DNA from: Pseudomonadales bacterium
GTDB lineage: Bacteria > Pseudomonadota > Gammaproteobacteria > Pseudomonadales > Azotimanducaceae
Assembly (NCBI GenBank): GCA_022825925.1
Contig: JAJDVW010000101.1
Span: forward strand, 1-59,534
Length of the DNA stretch: 59,534 nt
Direction of reading: 5' to 3'
Shown one piece after another: positions 14,445 to 23,790 of the stretch; positions within the stretch are counted from its first letter, which is position 1, and each line of letters starts with the position of its first letter. Under the pieces are notes generated by a model. It saw nothing but the letters and a program-made list of their open reading frames with translations, was not told the DNA's origin and searched no databases. The position numbers were made by a program, and so were the translations under genes.

Positions 14445-15995
14445 GTGAAGAGGCATCGACTGGCCGGGACGCCGACGCCCGTGACGTATCCGGCGGTCCT
14501 GGTCGCTTGCCTCGCGGGCGCATGTTCCCTGCTGCCCCCGTCTCCGGACTCGCACCAGCCAGTTGCCGAGTCCGGCTCATTGGCGGTTGGAGCGCCGACA
14601 GGAGCGCCGACCGACTTGCCCGAGCCGACGAGGTGGTGGGAGGCTTTCGAGGATCCGGCCCTGAACCGGGTCATGGAAGCCGCCCTCGACTCGAACCTTG
14701 ACCTGGCGGGGGCGGTCGCCCGTGTCGAGCAGGCCAGGGCCAGGGCGCGCATCGCCGTCGGAGTCCGGCTGCCGACGATCTCGACCTCCCTCGGCGCCGA
14801 TTCGTTCGACGTGCCGGCCAACGCGGGCCTGGGTGCGCAACTGGCGGAACTGGGCATCGGGTCGAGCGTGTTCGATGCCTTCCGCCTCACGCTTCCGGAC
14901 CGGCTCGATCTCACCACCTACAGCCTGGGCGCGAACTTCGCCTACGAAGCCGACTTCCGGGGACGCCACCGCCACGCCGCACGGGCCGCGGCGGCCGAGC
15001 ACCTCGCGGCGGAAGCGGACTTCCGTGCCGCCAGGATCGGTGTTCTGGCGGAGACCGCGCGCACCTACCTGGAGATGATGGATCTGCGCCGTCAACGGGA
15101 TCTGACCGCAGACCTGGCAGGCATACTCGAGGAGCAGGAGGTCCTGGCCGAGGTTCGCTATGAGCGCGGCCTGACCGACATCGACGGCCTTTACGCGGCA
15201 AGGCGCGCCGTCGTCGACGCGCAGACCCAGTTGCCGCGCATTGCGGGGCGTCTGGCCGACGCCGAGGGACGGCTGTGGGTGCTGCTGGGCGGGTACCGCG
15301 AAGACCTCGGGCAGGCGCTGCCCGACGCCCCGCCCTCCATCGCGCCGCTTGCTTCCGTTCCAAGCGACGTTCCGGCGCGCCTGCTCCTCCAGCGCCCCGA
15401 CGTTGGGGCGGCGCGCGAAAGAGTCCAGGCGGCGCGCCATCTGGTCGGCGCCCGTCGTGCCGAACTGTTGCCATCCTTGTCGCTGTCGGGCTCCATCGGT
15501 GTGCTCGGCACCGACACCGGCGAGTGGTTCGACGCCGATCAGTGGTTCGGCAACCTCACCGCGAACCTGCTCGCACCGGTGTTCGACAGCGGTCGCCGCC
15601 GAGACAACGTCGCGTTGGCGGAGGCGCGACTGGACGAAGCCGCCGCCGCGTTCGGCAGGGCCGTCGTGAACGCAACCAGCGAGGTCCAGGCGTCCCTGAC
15701 GGGGCTTTCGAGCAGCCGAGCGGTGGTCTCCCTGCTGCGGGCCGCAACCCGCGAAGCCGCCGCGGAAGCGAGGCTGCAGGACCAGCGCTTCGTGTCCGGC
15801 GTAGCGGACTATGCGACCCTTCTCGCGGCCTCGCGCAACCATGTCGTCTGGCAGTCCGCGCTTGCCGCCGGAGAGCGTGACCTCGGCTACGCGCGGCTTG
15901 CGCTGCACCGGGCGCTGGGCGGCTCCTGGACGCCCCACGGCGAGGCTCGGGCGACGCTCGAAACCACATCCCTCGCCAACGCCGACGCGGAGTAA
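14445..15995 (+). CDS. RND efflux outer-membrane factor (NodT/OprM-type lipoprotein)
   Basis: This is the outer-membrane channel of a tripartite efflux system. The signal peptide ends in a lipobox LAGAC (Cys near residue 25). The mature part has the duplicated OEP architecture: RWWEAFEDPALNRVMEAAL at the start, two long coiled-coil repeats, and the repeat motif LQRPDVGAARERVQAARHLV followed by LLPSLSLSGS. It is 516 residues, the normal length. The GTG start (14445-14447) keeps the basic n-region next to the hydrophobic core; GGGAG lies 10 bases upstream. The adaptor starts 4 bases after its stop, so the three efflux genes form one operon. Confidence 0.9.
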   Translation: MKRHRLAGTPTPVTYPAVLVACLAGACSLLPPSPDSHQPVAESGSLAVGAPTGAPTDLPEPTRWWEAFEDPALNRVMEAALDSNLDLAGAVARVEQARARARIAVGVRLPTISTSLGADSFDVPANAGLGAQLAELGIGSSVFDAFRLTLPDRLDLTTYSLGANFAYEADFRGRHRHAARAAAAEHLAAEADFRAARIGVLAETARTYLEMMDLRRQRDLTADLAGILEEQEVLAEVRYERGLTDIDGLYAARRAVVDAQTQLPRIAGRLADAEGRLWVLLGGYREDLGQALPDAPPSIAPLASVPSDVPARLLLQRPDVGAARERVQAARHLVGARRAELLPSLSLSGSIGVLGTDTGEWFDADQWFGNLTANLLAPVFDSGRRRDNVALAEARLDEAAAAFGRAVVNATSEVQASLTGLSSSRAVVSLLRAATREAAAEARLQDQRFVSGVADYATLLAASRNHVVWQSALAAGERDLGYARLALHRALGGSWTPHGEARATLETTSLANADAE

Positions 15996-15999
15996 CCCC

Positions 16000-17217
16000 G
16001 TGAGCAGGAGAACGGGCTTCGTCGTCGCCGCCGCCATCGCCATCGGCGCCGCGGCCATTGCGGCTCTGCTGGTGTCCCTCGCGCCGGAGCCCGAGCGGCG
16101 CACGCCGCCTCTCGACGTGCCCTTCGTGCAGACCGCCGAGGTGATCGCGGGGTCCGGCGCCATCCCGGTGTACGGCGGGGGAACCGTGCGTCCGAGCGCG
16201 GAAGTCGACATCGCGCCACAGGTCGGCGGCAGGGTCGTCTGGGTCAATCCCGCCTTCCAGAGCGGTCGGCGATTGCGGGCGGACGAGGTCATCCTGCGCA
16301 TCGAGGAAGCGGACTACGTCCACGGGCTCCGTGAAGCGGAGGCCGCGCTCAGCGCCCGGGAGAGCGAGTACCTCCAGGCCCGGGAGGAGGCGGCGATCGC
16401 CCGTGACGAGTTCGCGCGGTACGCGAGACGGCAGCCCGGTGCGCATGCAGCGGGCCCGGCGAGCCCGCTGACCCTGAAGGAACCCCAGTTGCAGGCGGCC
16501 CGGGCGGCCCTGGAGCGCGACAAGGCCAGGGTCGCCAGCGCGGAACTGCTGCTGTCCCGTACGCGGGTGAGTGCTCCCTTCGACGGGGTGGTTCGGGACG
16601 AGTCGGTGGAGGTGGGCGAACTCGTCGGGGCGGGACAGTCCGTCGGCCGGCTGGTGGCGGCCGACGCCGTCGAGGTGGTGGTCCCCCTGACCGGCGCCGA
16701 CGCAGCCCTGATCCCCAACCTTTGGGCAACGTCCGACGGCGCCGGGGACCCCGGGAAGCGCGCGGCCGCCCGGGTCGTCGCCGACTACGGAAGCGCCCGC
16801 CATGCCTGGGAAGGCGAGATCGACCGGGCCGAGGCCACGCTCAGCGAAGACACGCGAACCATCAATGTCGTTGTCAGGGTCCCGGACCCCTTCCTGCCCG
16901 GAGCGACGACCGGCGGAGGCGGCGACGCCTCGGCCTTCCCGCTGCTGGTCGGCAAGTTCGTCAATGTCGAGATAGCAGGGCTCGCACCCGAAGCGTACTT
17001 CCGGGTTGCACGGGCGGCGTTGCAGCCGCAGGACCGGCTCTGGACGGTCCGCTCCGACGACCGGATACGAATCGTCCCCATCCAGATCCTGCAGCGCGCC
17101 GACGACGAGATATTCGTGACCGGAGCACTGGAGGACGGACAGGCGGTCGTCGTGGGCGGCATTCGCTTCGCCACCGATGGGATGCGCGTGCGCACGGGAA
17201 CCGCCCCGACGCCATGA
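16000..17217 (+). CDS. RND efflux periplasmic adaptor (membrane fusion protein)
   Basis: This 405-residue HlyD/AcrA-type adaptor links the inner-membrane pump to the outer-membrane channel. An N-terminal transmembrane anchor (residues 5-27, Ala/Ile-rich) is followed by the lipoyl half APQVGGRVVWVNPAF, a short coiled-coil hairpin rich in Glu/Arg/Ala (about 105-185), the second lipoyl half RVSAPFDGVVRDESVEVGE, and beta-barrel and proximal domains. The GTG start at 16000 lies 4 bases after the upstream stop, and its TGA overlaps the pump ATG. Confidence 0.9.
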   Translation: MSRRTGFVVAAAIAIGAAAIAALLVSLAPEPERRTPPLDVPFVQTAEVIAGSGAIPVYGGGTVRPSAEVDIAPQVGGRVVWVNPAFQSGRRLRADEVILRIEEADYVHGLREAEAALSARESEYLQAREEAAIARDEFARYARRQPGAHAAGPASPLTLKEPQLQAARAALERDKARVASAELLLSRTRVSAPFDGVVRDESVEVGELVGAGQSVGRLVAADAVEVVVPLTGADAALIPNLWATSDGAGDPGKRAAARVVADYGSARHAWEGEIDRAEATLSEDTRTINVVVRVPDPFLPGATTGGGGDASAFPLLVGKFVNVEIAGLAPEAYFRVARAALQPQDRLWTVRSDDRIRIVPIQILQRADDEIFVTGALEDGQAVVVGGIRFATDGMRVRTGTAPTP

Positions 17218-20200
17218 GTCCGGACGCCGGCAACTTCGCCGGAGAGCCGGCGGGACCCGTCGCCTACATGGCGAACAACGGTGTCGCCGCCAACCTGTTC
17301 CTGCTTTCCATCGTCGTGATCGGACTGGTGTCGCTGACCGGCCTGGAGCGTGAAGGATGGGGCGTGGTCCCGTTCAACACGATCGAAGTCACCATGGCGT
17401 ATCCGGGCGCGACGCCGAACGAGATAGAAGAGGCCATCGTCGTCAAGATCGAGGAGCAGGTGGCTGCGCTCGAGGATGTCAGGTCGGTGCGATCCGTGGC
17501 GGCGCCGGGCGTGGCCTCCGTGCGGGTCGTACTCAAGTCGGGCGTCGACATCGCCGCCGCGCTCGACGACGTCGAGTCCGCCGTCGGACGCATAGGGTCG
17601 TTCCCGGTCGCCGCGGAGCATCCCGAAATCCGGGAGATGACCAATCGCCAGAGCCTCATGCGGCTCCTCGTCCACGGCGACGTGTCGGAGCGGGCGCTCA
17701 AGGAAATCGCCTACCGGATAGAGGACGAGCTGGCATCCCTGCCCGAGCTCTCCCAGGTCGAGACGACGGGCTCGAGAAACTACGAGATCTCCGTGGAAGT
17801 GCCGCTGCAACGTCTGCGGGCGCTCGGGCTCACGCTGGACGATGTCGCCGCAGCCGTCCGTCGAGGCTCGCTCGAGCTCTCCGCCGGGAACATCGAGACC
17901 CGGGATGCCGAGGTACGGATTCGCACCCTGGGCCGGCGTTTCGATCAGCAGGACTTCGAGGAACTCATCGTCCTCGGCGGAACGGACGGCGCGGAACTGC
18001 GCCTGGGCGACATCGCGCATGTGCGCGACGGTTTCCAGGCCTCCAACGTCATCCTGCGACACCAGGGTGCGCCTGCCGTCTTCGTGGAGGTCTACAGGAG
18101 CGAAGGTGAGAACGTGACGAGCGTCGCGGCCGCCGTGCACGAGCACGTTGCGAACGTCATCGTCCCGGGCCTGCCCGAGGGGGTGGGGATCGAGATCTGG
18201 AACGACGAGTCCCAGGACTACACGGAGCGGATGGACATTCTCGTCAAGAACGGCGTTCTCGGGCTCCTTCTCGTGTTCGTGGCGCTCGCGCTGTTCCTCG
18301 AGATTCGGCTCGCGCTCTGGGTCGCGGTCGGACTCCTCGCGGCGGGAGTCGGCGCCCTGACCGTGATGCTCCTGTTCGACGTCCCACTCCATACGGTGTC
18401 GGTGTTCGCCTTCGTCATGGCGATCGGCATCGTCGTGGACGACGCGATCGTCGTGGCGGAGAGCATCTACCAGGAGCGCCAACGGGGCACGCCGGGCGTG
18501 GCCGCGGCGATTCGCGGCGTGCGGCGGATCAAGACGCCGCTGACCTTCGCCGTCCTGACCTCGGTGGCGGCGTTCTCACCGCTGCTCTTCATTCCCGGGG
18601 GGATCGGCGAGATCTGGGGCTCCCTGCCCATCATCGTCATCGGCATGCTCCTGATCTCCCTGGTGGAAGCGGTGTTCATCCTGCCGAACCACCTGTCCCA
18701 TCTGCCTGGTCCGGAATGGGCGCCGGCCAAGCCGGTCGATCGTCTCCTCGCCCGGACCCAGGGCCGTGTCGACCACGGGCTGAATCGCTTCATCGAGGGT
18801 CCCCTCGACCGGTCGGTGCGATTCGCGAGCCGGCAGCCTGCGGTGGTACTGGCGGCTGGCGTGGGCGCACTCGTCGTCTCGGCGTCGCTGTTGCCGGCCG
18901 GCATCGTCCGGACGACGCTTGCGGCCGATGTCGAGGGGGACCTCGTGACCGCAAGCCTCGAGATGCCGGACGGCACGCCGCTGCCGCGCACGTACGAAGT
19001 CGCGCAGGACCTGGAGCGGGCGGGGCGGCGGGCCATCGAAAAGCTCGCACGGGAGCGTGCCGAGGACGCCCCGCCCCTGCTGTCCGGCACGACCCTGATC
19101 GTCGGCCAGCGGCCCCGCGTGGCCGGCGGGGGCCTCAACCCGGCTCCAACGCTGAATCCCGAAGCGAACGTCGCCACGATAGAGTTCAAGCTCCTGAGCG
19201 CGCGGGAGCGCGACCTGTCCACCAGGGCGGTCGCGCAAGCCTGGCGTGACGAGGCGGGCCACCTTCCCCACGTGCGGGGGATTGCCTTCAGCGGCGACGT
19301 GATCGATCTCGGAAATCCCGTCGAGGTGGTTCTGTCTCACCCCCACCCGGAGAACCTCGCGCATATCGCCACGTCGGTGGTGACGAGTCTTCAGGAGTTG
19401 GCGGGCGTCTTCGACATCCGCTCGGATCACACGCCGGGCGTCAGGGAGATCCAACTGGAGTTGCGCGAGGAGGCACGCAGCCTCGGCCTCACGCTCGAGG
19501 ACCTCGCCCTGCAGACGCGCGGCGCCTTCTTCGGCGCGGAGGCGCTCAAGCTGCAGCGAGGGCGCGACGAAGTGCGGGTCTACGCGCGTCTGCCGGCCAA
19601 CGAGCGCGATGCCATTGCGGATGTCGAGGGGTACCTGATCCGGACGCCGAGCGGGGCCGAGGTGCCGCTCCGAGAGGTTGCGTCCCTGTCCACCGGGACG
19701 TCGCCGCAGTCGATCCGCCGCAGGGACGGTCGGCGCGTCGTCACGGTCACCGCGGATGTCGACCCGGTCATGATCTCGGGCGGCGAGGTCAACGACATCC
19801 TGACGAACACCGTGCTCGCCGAACTTGCGTTGATCCAGCCTGGGCTCGGCTATTCGTTCGGCGGCGAACAGCAGGAACAGGTCGAATCCCTGGGAGCGCT
19901 GTACCGCGGCTTCGGTATCGCCATGCTCTTCATCTTCGTGATGCTGGCGATTCCGCTACGCTCCTACGCCAAGCCGCTCATTGTCATGGCCATCATTCCG
20001 TTCGGGCTCATCGGCGTCATCCTCGGCCATCTGGTTCTCGGGATGGCCGTAAGCGCGGTCTCGTTCATGGGGTTCTTTGGCCTCGCCGGGGTCGTCATCA
20101 ACGACTCGCTCGTGATGATGGACTTCATCGACCAGCGGCTGAGACGGGGCGATTCCGTCAGGACGGCGATCGTGGAAGGGGCGAAGGGTCGCTTCCGTCC

Positions 20201-20438
20201 CATCGCGCTGACGTCGCTGACCACCTTCCTCGGGTTCACGCCGCTGATCCTCGATCGGGCGATCCAGGCGCAGTTCCTGATTCCGTTCGCCGCGTCGATC
20301 GGGATCGGCATCCTCTTCACGACGGTCATCCTGATGATGGTGACTCCGGCGCTCGCCGCCGTCTATCTGCGCGCGAACGCCAGCGGCGGCACGCCGGAGA
20401 CGGTCGATCGGGCGTCTCCGGCGCAAGCGGGCGGCTGA
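17214..20438 (+). CDS. RND multidrug efflux transporter (HAE1 type)
   Basis: This 1074-residue inner-membrane proton/substrate antiporter has the duplicated 12-helix RND fold. The first helix is at about 20-42. The large periplasmic loop includes the RxGSLELSAGNIETRD segment. The TM4 proton-relay motif reads GIVVDDAIVVAES with both Asp residues. The second half has the typical GFFGLAGVVINDSLVMMDFI helix. Its ATG overlaps the adaptor stop as ATGA. Together with the two upstream genes this makes a complete pump; the substrate is unknown. Its stop lies inside an 18-base palindrome shared with the convergent gene. Confidence 0.92.
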   Translation: MSPDAGNFAGEPAGPVAYMANNGVAANLFLLSIVVIGLVSLTGLEREGWGVVPFNTIEVTMAYPGATPNEIEEAIVVKIEEQVAALEDVRSVRSVAAPGVASVRVVLKSGVDIAAALDDVESAVGRIGSFPVAAEHPEIREMTNRQSLMRLLVHGDVSERALKEIAYRIEDELASLPELSQVETTGSRNYEISVEVPLQRLRALGLTLDDVAAAVRRGSLELSAGNIETRDAEVRIRTLGRRFDQQDFEELIVLGGTDGAELRLGDIAHVRDGFQASNVILRHQGAPAVFVEVYRSEGENVTSVAAAVHEHVANVIVPGLPEGVGIEIWNDESQDYTERMDILVKNGVLGLLLVFVALALFLEIRLALWVAVGLLAAGVGALTVMLLFDVPLHTVSVFAFVMAIGIVVDDAIVVAESIYQERQRGTPGVAAAIRGVRRIKTPLTFAVLTSVAAFSPLLFIPGGIGEIWGSLPIIVIGMLLISLVEAVFILPNHLSHLPGPEWAPAKPVDRLLARTQGRVDHGLNRFIEGPLDRSVRFASRQPAVVLAAGVGALVVSASLLPAGIVRTTLAADVEGDLVTASLEMPDGTPLPRTYEVAQDLERAGRRAIEKLARERAEDAPPLLSGTTLIVGQRPRVAGGGLNPAPTLNPEANVATIEFKLLSARERDLSTRAVAQAWRDEAGHLPHVRGIAFSGDVIDLGNPVEVVLSHPHPENLAHIATSVVTSLQELAGVFDIRSDHTPGVREIQLELREEARSLGLTLEDLALQTRGAFFGAEALKLQRGRDEVRVYARLPANERDAIADVEGYLIRTPSGAEVPLREVASLSTGTSPQSIRRRDGRRVVTVTADVDPVMISGGEVNDILTNTVLAELALIQPGLGYSFGGEQQEQVESLGALYRGFGIAMLFIFVMLAIPLRSYAKPLIVMAIIPFGLIGVILGHLVLGMAVSAVSFMGFFGLAGVVINDSLVMMDFIDQRLRRGDSVRTAIVEGAKGRFRPIALTSLTTFLGFTPLILDRAIQAQFLIPFAASIGIGILFTTVILMMVTPALAAVYLRANASGGTPETVDRASPAQAGG

Positions 20439-20455
20439 TCCGGTCTAGACCGGAT
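20438..20455. terminator. Perfect 18-base palindrome between convergent genes
   Basis: ATCCGGTCTAGACCGGAT is a perfect palindrome that contains the last base of the RND stop codon and the whole stop codon of the convergent GPP34-P450 gene. As RNA it could fold a 7-bp stem with a tight loop on either transcript. There is no T-run, so a bidirectional terminator is inferred from position only. Confidence 0.5.
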
Positions 20456-22460
20456 TCCTGACTTCGGTCACGCGGAACTTGAGCTTCCTGTTGGGCGCGG
20501 CGGTCGGGAACGGGTTGATGCCCAGCCGGTAGCTCGCCGGCACGATCTCCAACTTGACGTGGTGGGCGATCAGCAACAGGTTCACGGCGACCTGAAGCTC
20601 CACCCAGCGGTGCCCGAGGCACGTGTGCGTACCGAGTCCGTAGGGCGCATAGGCGCCCGGGGCCGTGTGCTCTTCCCGGTCCGGGAGGTAGCGGTCGATG
20701 TCGAACTTCAGCGGATCCCGGAATGGGTCCGGCGAGTAGTGGGACGCCGCGCTACAGATAAGCAGCCGCGTCTGGGCCGGTATCTCGAACCCATCCACGA
20801 CGCACTGGTTCATCACCGTCCTGAGTTGCCAGGGAATCACCGGGTACAAGCGTTCCGACTCGAGAAACAACCGGTGCGTCACGTCCATGCTGTCCCGGTT
20901 GTAGTCGCCCGCCTCCGGCTCGCGCCCGTCGGCGAACAGGGCGTCGGCCTCCCGACGGACCGCCTCGTGGAGCTGGGGGTCGCGGACCATGGCGTAGACG
21001 GCGAAGCCAAGCGAACTGCCCAGGTAGATGCTCGCAACCATCGATGCGACGAACGGGAACGCCATGTCCGTTTCGGGCAGGAACTGCGGATCGTTGCGAT
21101 GCAGCTCGAGTATCGCATCGGCAAGGTCCGGTGGCTTTCCCGCCCGCTGCGCCGGTGTGTGCGAGGAATGGATGGCATCCTGCAGCACCGAGACGTACTT
21201 GCCGGCCCGCCTCATCTTCGGGGTCGAGAGCATGAACTTGGGCATGACGCCCTGAACATGCGAGACGAGGGCACGGTGTTCGTAAGCGATCAGATCATCG
21301 GCGTATTCGGCGCAGTCCACCCCTAGCAACAGGTGCGAGACCTGGCTGCTGACGTAGTTCTGGAACGTCTCGGTCGCGGCAAGGACATCGCCGTGCCGCC
21401 ACTCCGCGATTCCCTCCCTGCACCGGTGCACGAGCTCCGGAAGCCTCTTCGCAAGCGAGGCGCGGGAGTAAACACCGCGCAGGGACTTCCGCATCTTGTG
21501 GTGTTCCGGGCCGTCCATCCCGGGCAGCGTTCGGGATGCGCCGAAAACGCCCTCGAGGTCCTTGATGTAGTCCTTCGATCGCAGGAAGAAGCGTCCCTGC
21601 CGGTTGACCCAGTGGTTCGCCCTGGCGCCGATGAGGGCGATCAGTCGCTGCCCGCCGGACCGGAAGGGAACCTCGACCACGGATCCGTACTTCTCGAAGA
21701 TGTGCCACATCGCCTTCGGGATGTTCCCGGCACGAAGATCGCGCTGTCGAAGGAGGTCGGTGATTCGCAGTCTCGGGATGGGTCTGGTTGGAAGAAGCCG
21801 CCGCGTCCTGGGCGTGAACGCACTGTCCCTGACGGCCGTTGACACCATTCGTCCGATCAGGTCCATCTTCCCCAGCGTCTCGATGCGCTCCAGGCTGTCC
21901 TGGTAGTCCTCTTCGGAGAGAATGACCTTGAAGCCGTCGCATGTGTGCATGAGCCCTATCAGGATGACGTCGCGGGGATCCGGGATGACGTCGTTCAGCA
22001 CGGTGTTGAGAACCCTCGCCCTGGCCTCCTGCCGAGTCGTGCCGTCCGCGGAGGGATACGTGCCCGAGCGGGAGACGTCGCGCGACAGGGTCCAGAAACC
22101 CCCGGACTCATAGTCGAGGATTCCCCTCTCGACCAGGCGTTCGAGCGTGGCCGTGACGATCTCTTCGGAACGGGCGGCGTTGCGCTCGATCCAGTACTGC
22201 GCGGTGAACGTCCCCTCCGCCCCGCCGATCTCCACCAGCGTCGGGTCGAGCAGGGGGTCGCCGGTCGGAGCGTCGTCAATGACGAGCAACGCGTCGAGGT
22301 CGGTATCGATGCGGTTCTCCAGTGCCAGATCGGCGATCACCGCTCCCGCCATCACGCACGCGAAGTCCCAGCCCGGAACCATCTCCAGGTACCCGCTCTG
22401 CTCGTCGAGCATCAGCAGGATCAGCTCTTCCGTCAGACGCAACGAGGACGACTCCGCCAT
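20445..22460 (-). CDS. GPP34 (GOLPH3-like) domain fused to cytochrome P450
   Basis: This is a 671-residue two-domain protein. Residues about 5-205 match the GPP34 family: LTEELILLMLDEQSGYLE, then AGAVIADLALENRID and PTGDPLLDPTLVEI, then RLVERGIL. GPP34 domains include yeast Vps74 and human GOLPH3, which bind PI4P; bacterial roles are poorly known. Residues about 235-671 are a P450: GPEHHKMRKSLRGVY (C helix), ESER (E534/R537) and the haem loop YGLGTHTCLG with Cys614. The haem loop has Tyr where Phe is usual. The I-helix region (VASIYLGSSLGF) lacks the usual acid-alcohol pair. It starts 43 bases after the permease, with a GGAGGT site before ATG. The substrate is unknown. A membrane-tethered oxidase is inferred. 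Confidence 0.85.
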   Translation of the reverse strand: MAESSSLRLTEELILLMLDEQSGYLEMVPGWDFACVMAGAVIADLALENRIDTDLDALLVIDDAPTGDPLLDPTLVEIGGAEGTFTAQYWIERNAARSEEIVTATLERLVERGILDYESGGFWTLSRDVSRSGTYPSADGTTRQEARARVLNTVLNDVIPDPRDVILIGLMHTCDGFKVILSEEDYQDSLERIETLGKMDLIGRMVSTAVRDSAFTPRTRRLLPTRPIPRLRITDLLRQRDLRAGNIPKAMWHIFEKYGSVVEVPFRSGGQRLIALIGARANHWVNRQGRFFLRSKDYIKDLEGVFGASRTLPGMDGPEHHKMRKSLRGVYSRASLAKRLPELVHRCREGIAEWRHGDVLAATETFQNYVSSQVSHLLLGVDCAEYADDLIAYEHRALVSHVQGVMPKFMLSTPKMRRAGKYVSVLQDAIHSSHTPAQRAGKPPDLADAILELHRNDPQFLPETDMAFPFVASMVASIYLGSSLGFAVYAMVRDPQLHEAVRREADALFADGREPEAGDYNRDSMDVTHRLFLESERLYPVIPWQLRTVMNQCVVDGFEIPAQTRLLICSAASHYSPDPFRDPLKFDIDRYLPDREEHTAPGAYAPYGLGTHTCLGHRWVELQVAVNLLLIAHHVKLEIVPASYRLGINPFPTAAPNRKLKFRVTEVRNPV

Positions 22461-22503
22461 GGTGCTAGACCTCCACCTCCGACACCTCCGACCAAACGGC
22501 CAG

Positions 22504-23790
22504 CTAACCGAGCCGCATTCGATCGACGCCCACGAGGCGGTCGAACAGCAGGTAGAGCGCCAGGACGCAGACCAGCAGGATGCCTCCCAGGGCTGCCGCC
22601 AGACCCCAGTTCAGGGACTGCTGCATGTGATACGCGATCATGTTGGAGATGAGCTGTCCCGTCCGCCCGCCGACCAGCGCCGGGGTGATGTAGTAGCCGA
22701 TCGCGAGGATGAACACGAGCAGGCAGCCGGCGGCCACGCCCGGCAGGGTCCGCGGCCAGTAGACGCGACGAAACGCCGCCGGGAAGGTCGCCCCGAGCGA
22801 GGCGGCCGCGCGCATGTACTCCGGCGGGACCGTGCGCATCACCGAGTACAGCGGCAGCACCATGAACGGCAGGAGGACGTGCGTCATCGCGACCATCGTG
22901 CCGGTCATGTTGTAGATCATGGCGAGGCGGCCGTCCTGGTCGAGCAGCCCGGCCGCCACCAGCAGGTCGTTGATCACGCCCTCGCTCTGCAGCAGGATGA
23001 TCCACGACGTCGTGCGTACGAGCAGCGACGTCCAGAACGGCACGAGCACGAGGAGCAGCAGCAACGGGGCGCGCTCGGGCGGCGCCCGGGCGATCAGGTA
23101 GGCAACGGGATAACCCAGCGCGAGACACAGCGCCGTGACGGCGAGGCTCACCAGCAGCGTGCGGCCGAGCAGGGGCAGGTAGATCCGCAGATCCTCGGGC
23201 TGGGCGACGATCGCGCCGTCCGGGGCCTCGTCGAGGTCCAGCGCATGCAGGTAGTGACGGCCCGTGAAACGCTCTCCGGCACGCTGGATCGCGCGCCAGG
23301 TGACGACTTCGTTCCACGCCTCGTCCATCCCGAGGATGGCGTCCCGCCACGGCGCCGGCCCGTCCGGGGACCGCGTCGCGTCGGTCGAGGTCGGGGCGCC
23401 GGGGGCACTTTCAAGCGACGGCGCCGCGGCATGCAGTCGCCGCGCGGTTCGGGTCAGCACGCTCCGCAGTCCGCCCTCGACCCGGTTCACGCGGTTCGCG
23501 ACCTGCCCGAGCGTCCGGGCGTCCCGCGCCGCGAGCAATTCCCGTCCGAGCGCGCGGAAGACCGGCGCGCCGGGCGTCGCCGAACCGTCCCATCCGTCCA
23601 GCAGGCGCAGCGTCTCGGGCAGGGCGTCCGCCACGACGGGGGTGTGGACGCTCCGGGTCAGCATCGCGCCCAGCGGCGCGACGAACGTGACCCCGATGAA
23701 GGCCGCGAGCGGCACCACGAGGGCCCAGGCGCGCAGACCCCCCGCCGCGCCGCCGCGCGCCCGGATCAACGCGCGAGTTGCGTTCGTCAC
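22504..23790 (-). CDS. PotB-type ABC transporter permease with enlarged first loop
   Basis: This inner-membrane permease is of the spermidine/putrescine (PotB) class. Helix 1 is at about 20-42. About 150 hydrophilic residues follow before helix 2 (LLGRTLLVSLAVTALCLALG), making the protein 428 residues instead of the usual 280-300. The EAA-type cytoplasmic loop is present as RAAASLGATFPAAFRRVYWP. The GTG start overlaps the ATPase stop (GTGA). With no binding-protein gene nearby, the extra loop could act in substrate capture, but that is speculative. Confidence 0.85.
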   Translation of the reverse strand: MTNATRALIRARGGAAGGLRAWALVVPLAAFIGVTFVAPLGAMLTRSVHTPVVADALPETLRLLDGWDGSATPGAPVFRALGRELLAARDARTLGQVANRVNRVEGGLRSVLTRTARRLHAAAPSLESAPGAPTSTDATRSPDGPAPWRDAILGMDEAWNEVVTWRAIQRAGERFTGRHYLHALDLDEAPDGAIVAQPEDLRIYLPLLGRTLLVSLAVTALCLALGYPVAYLIARAPPERAPLLLLLVLVPFWTSLLVRTTSWIILLQSEGVINDLLVAAGLLDQDGRLAMIYNMTGTMVAMTHVLLPFMVLPLYSVMRTVPPEYMRAAASLGATFPAAFRRVYWPRTLPGVAAGCLLVFILAIGYYITPALVGGRTGQLISNMIAYHMQQSLNWGLAAALGGILLVCVLALYLLFDRLVGVDRMRLG

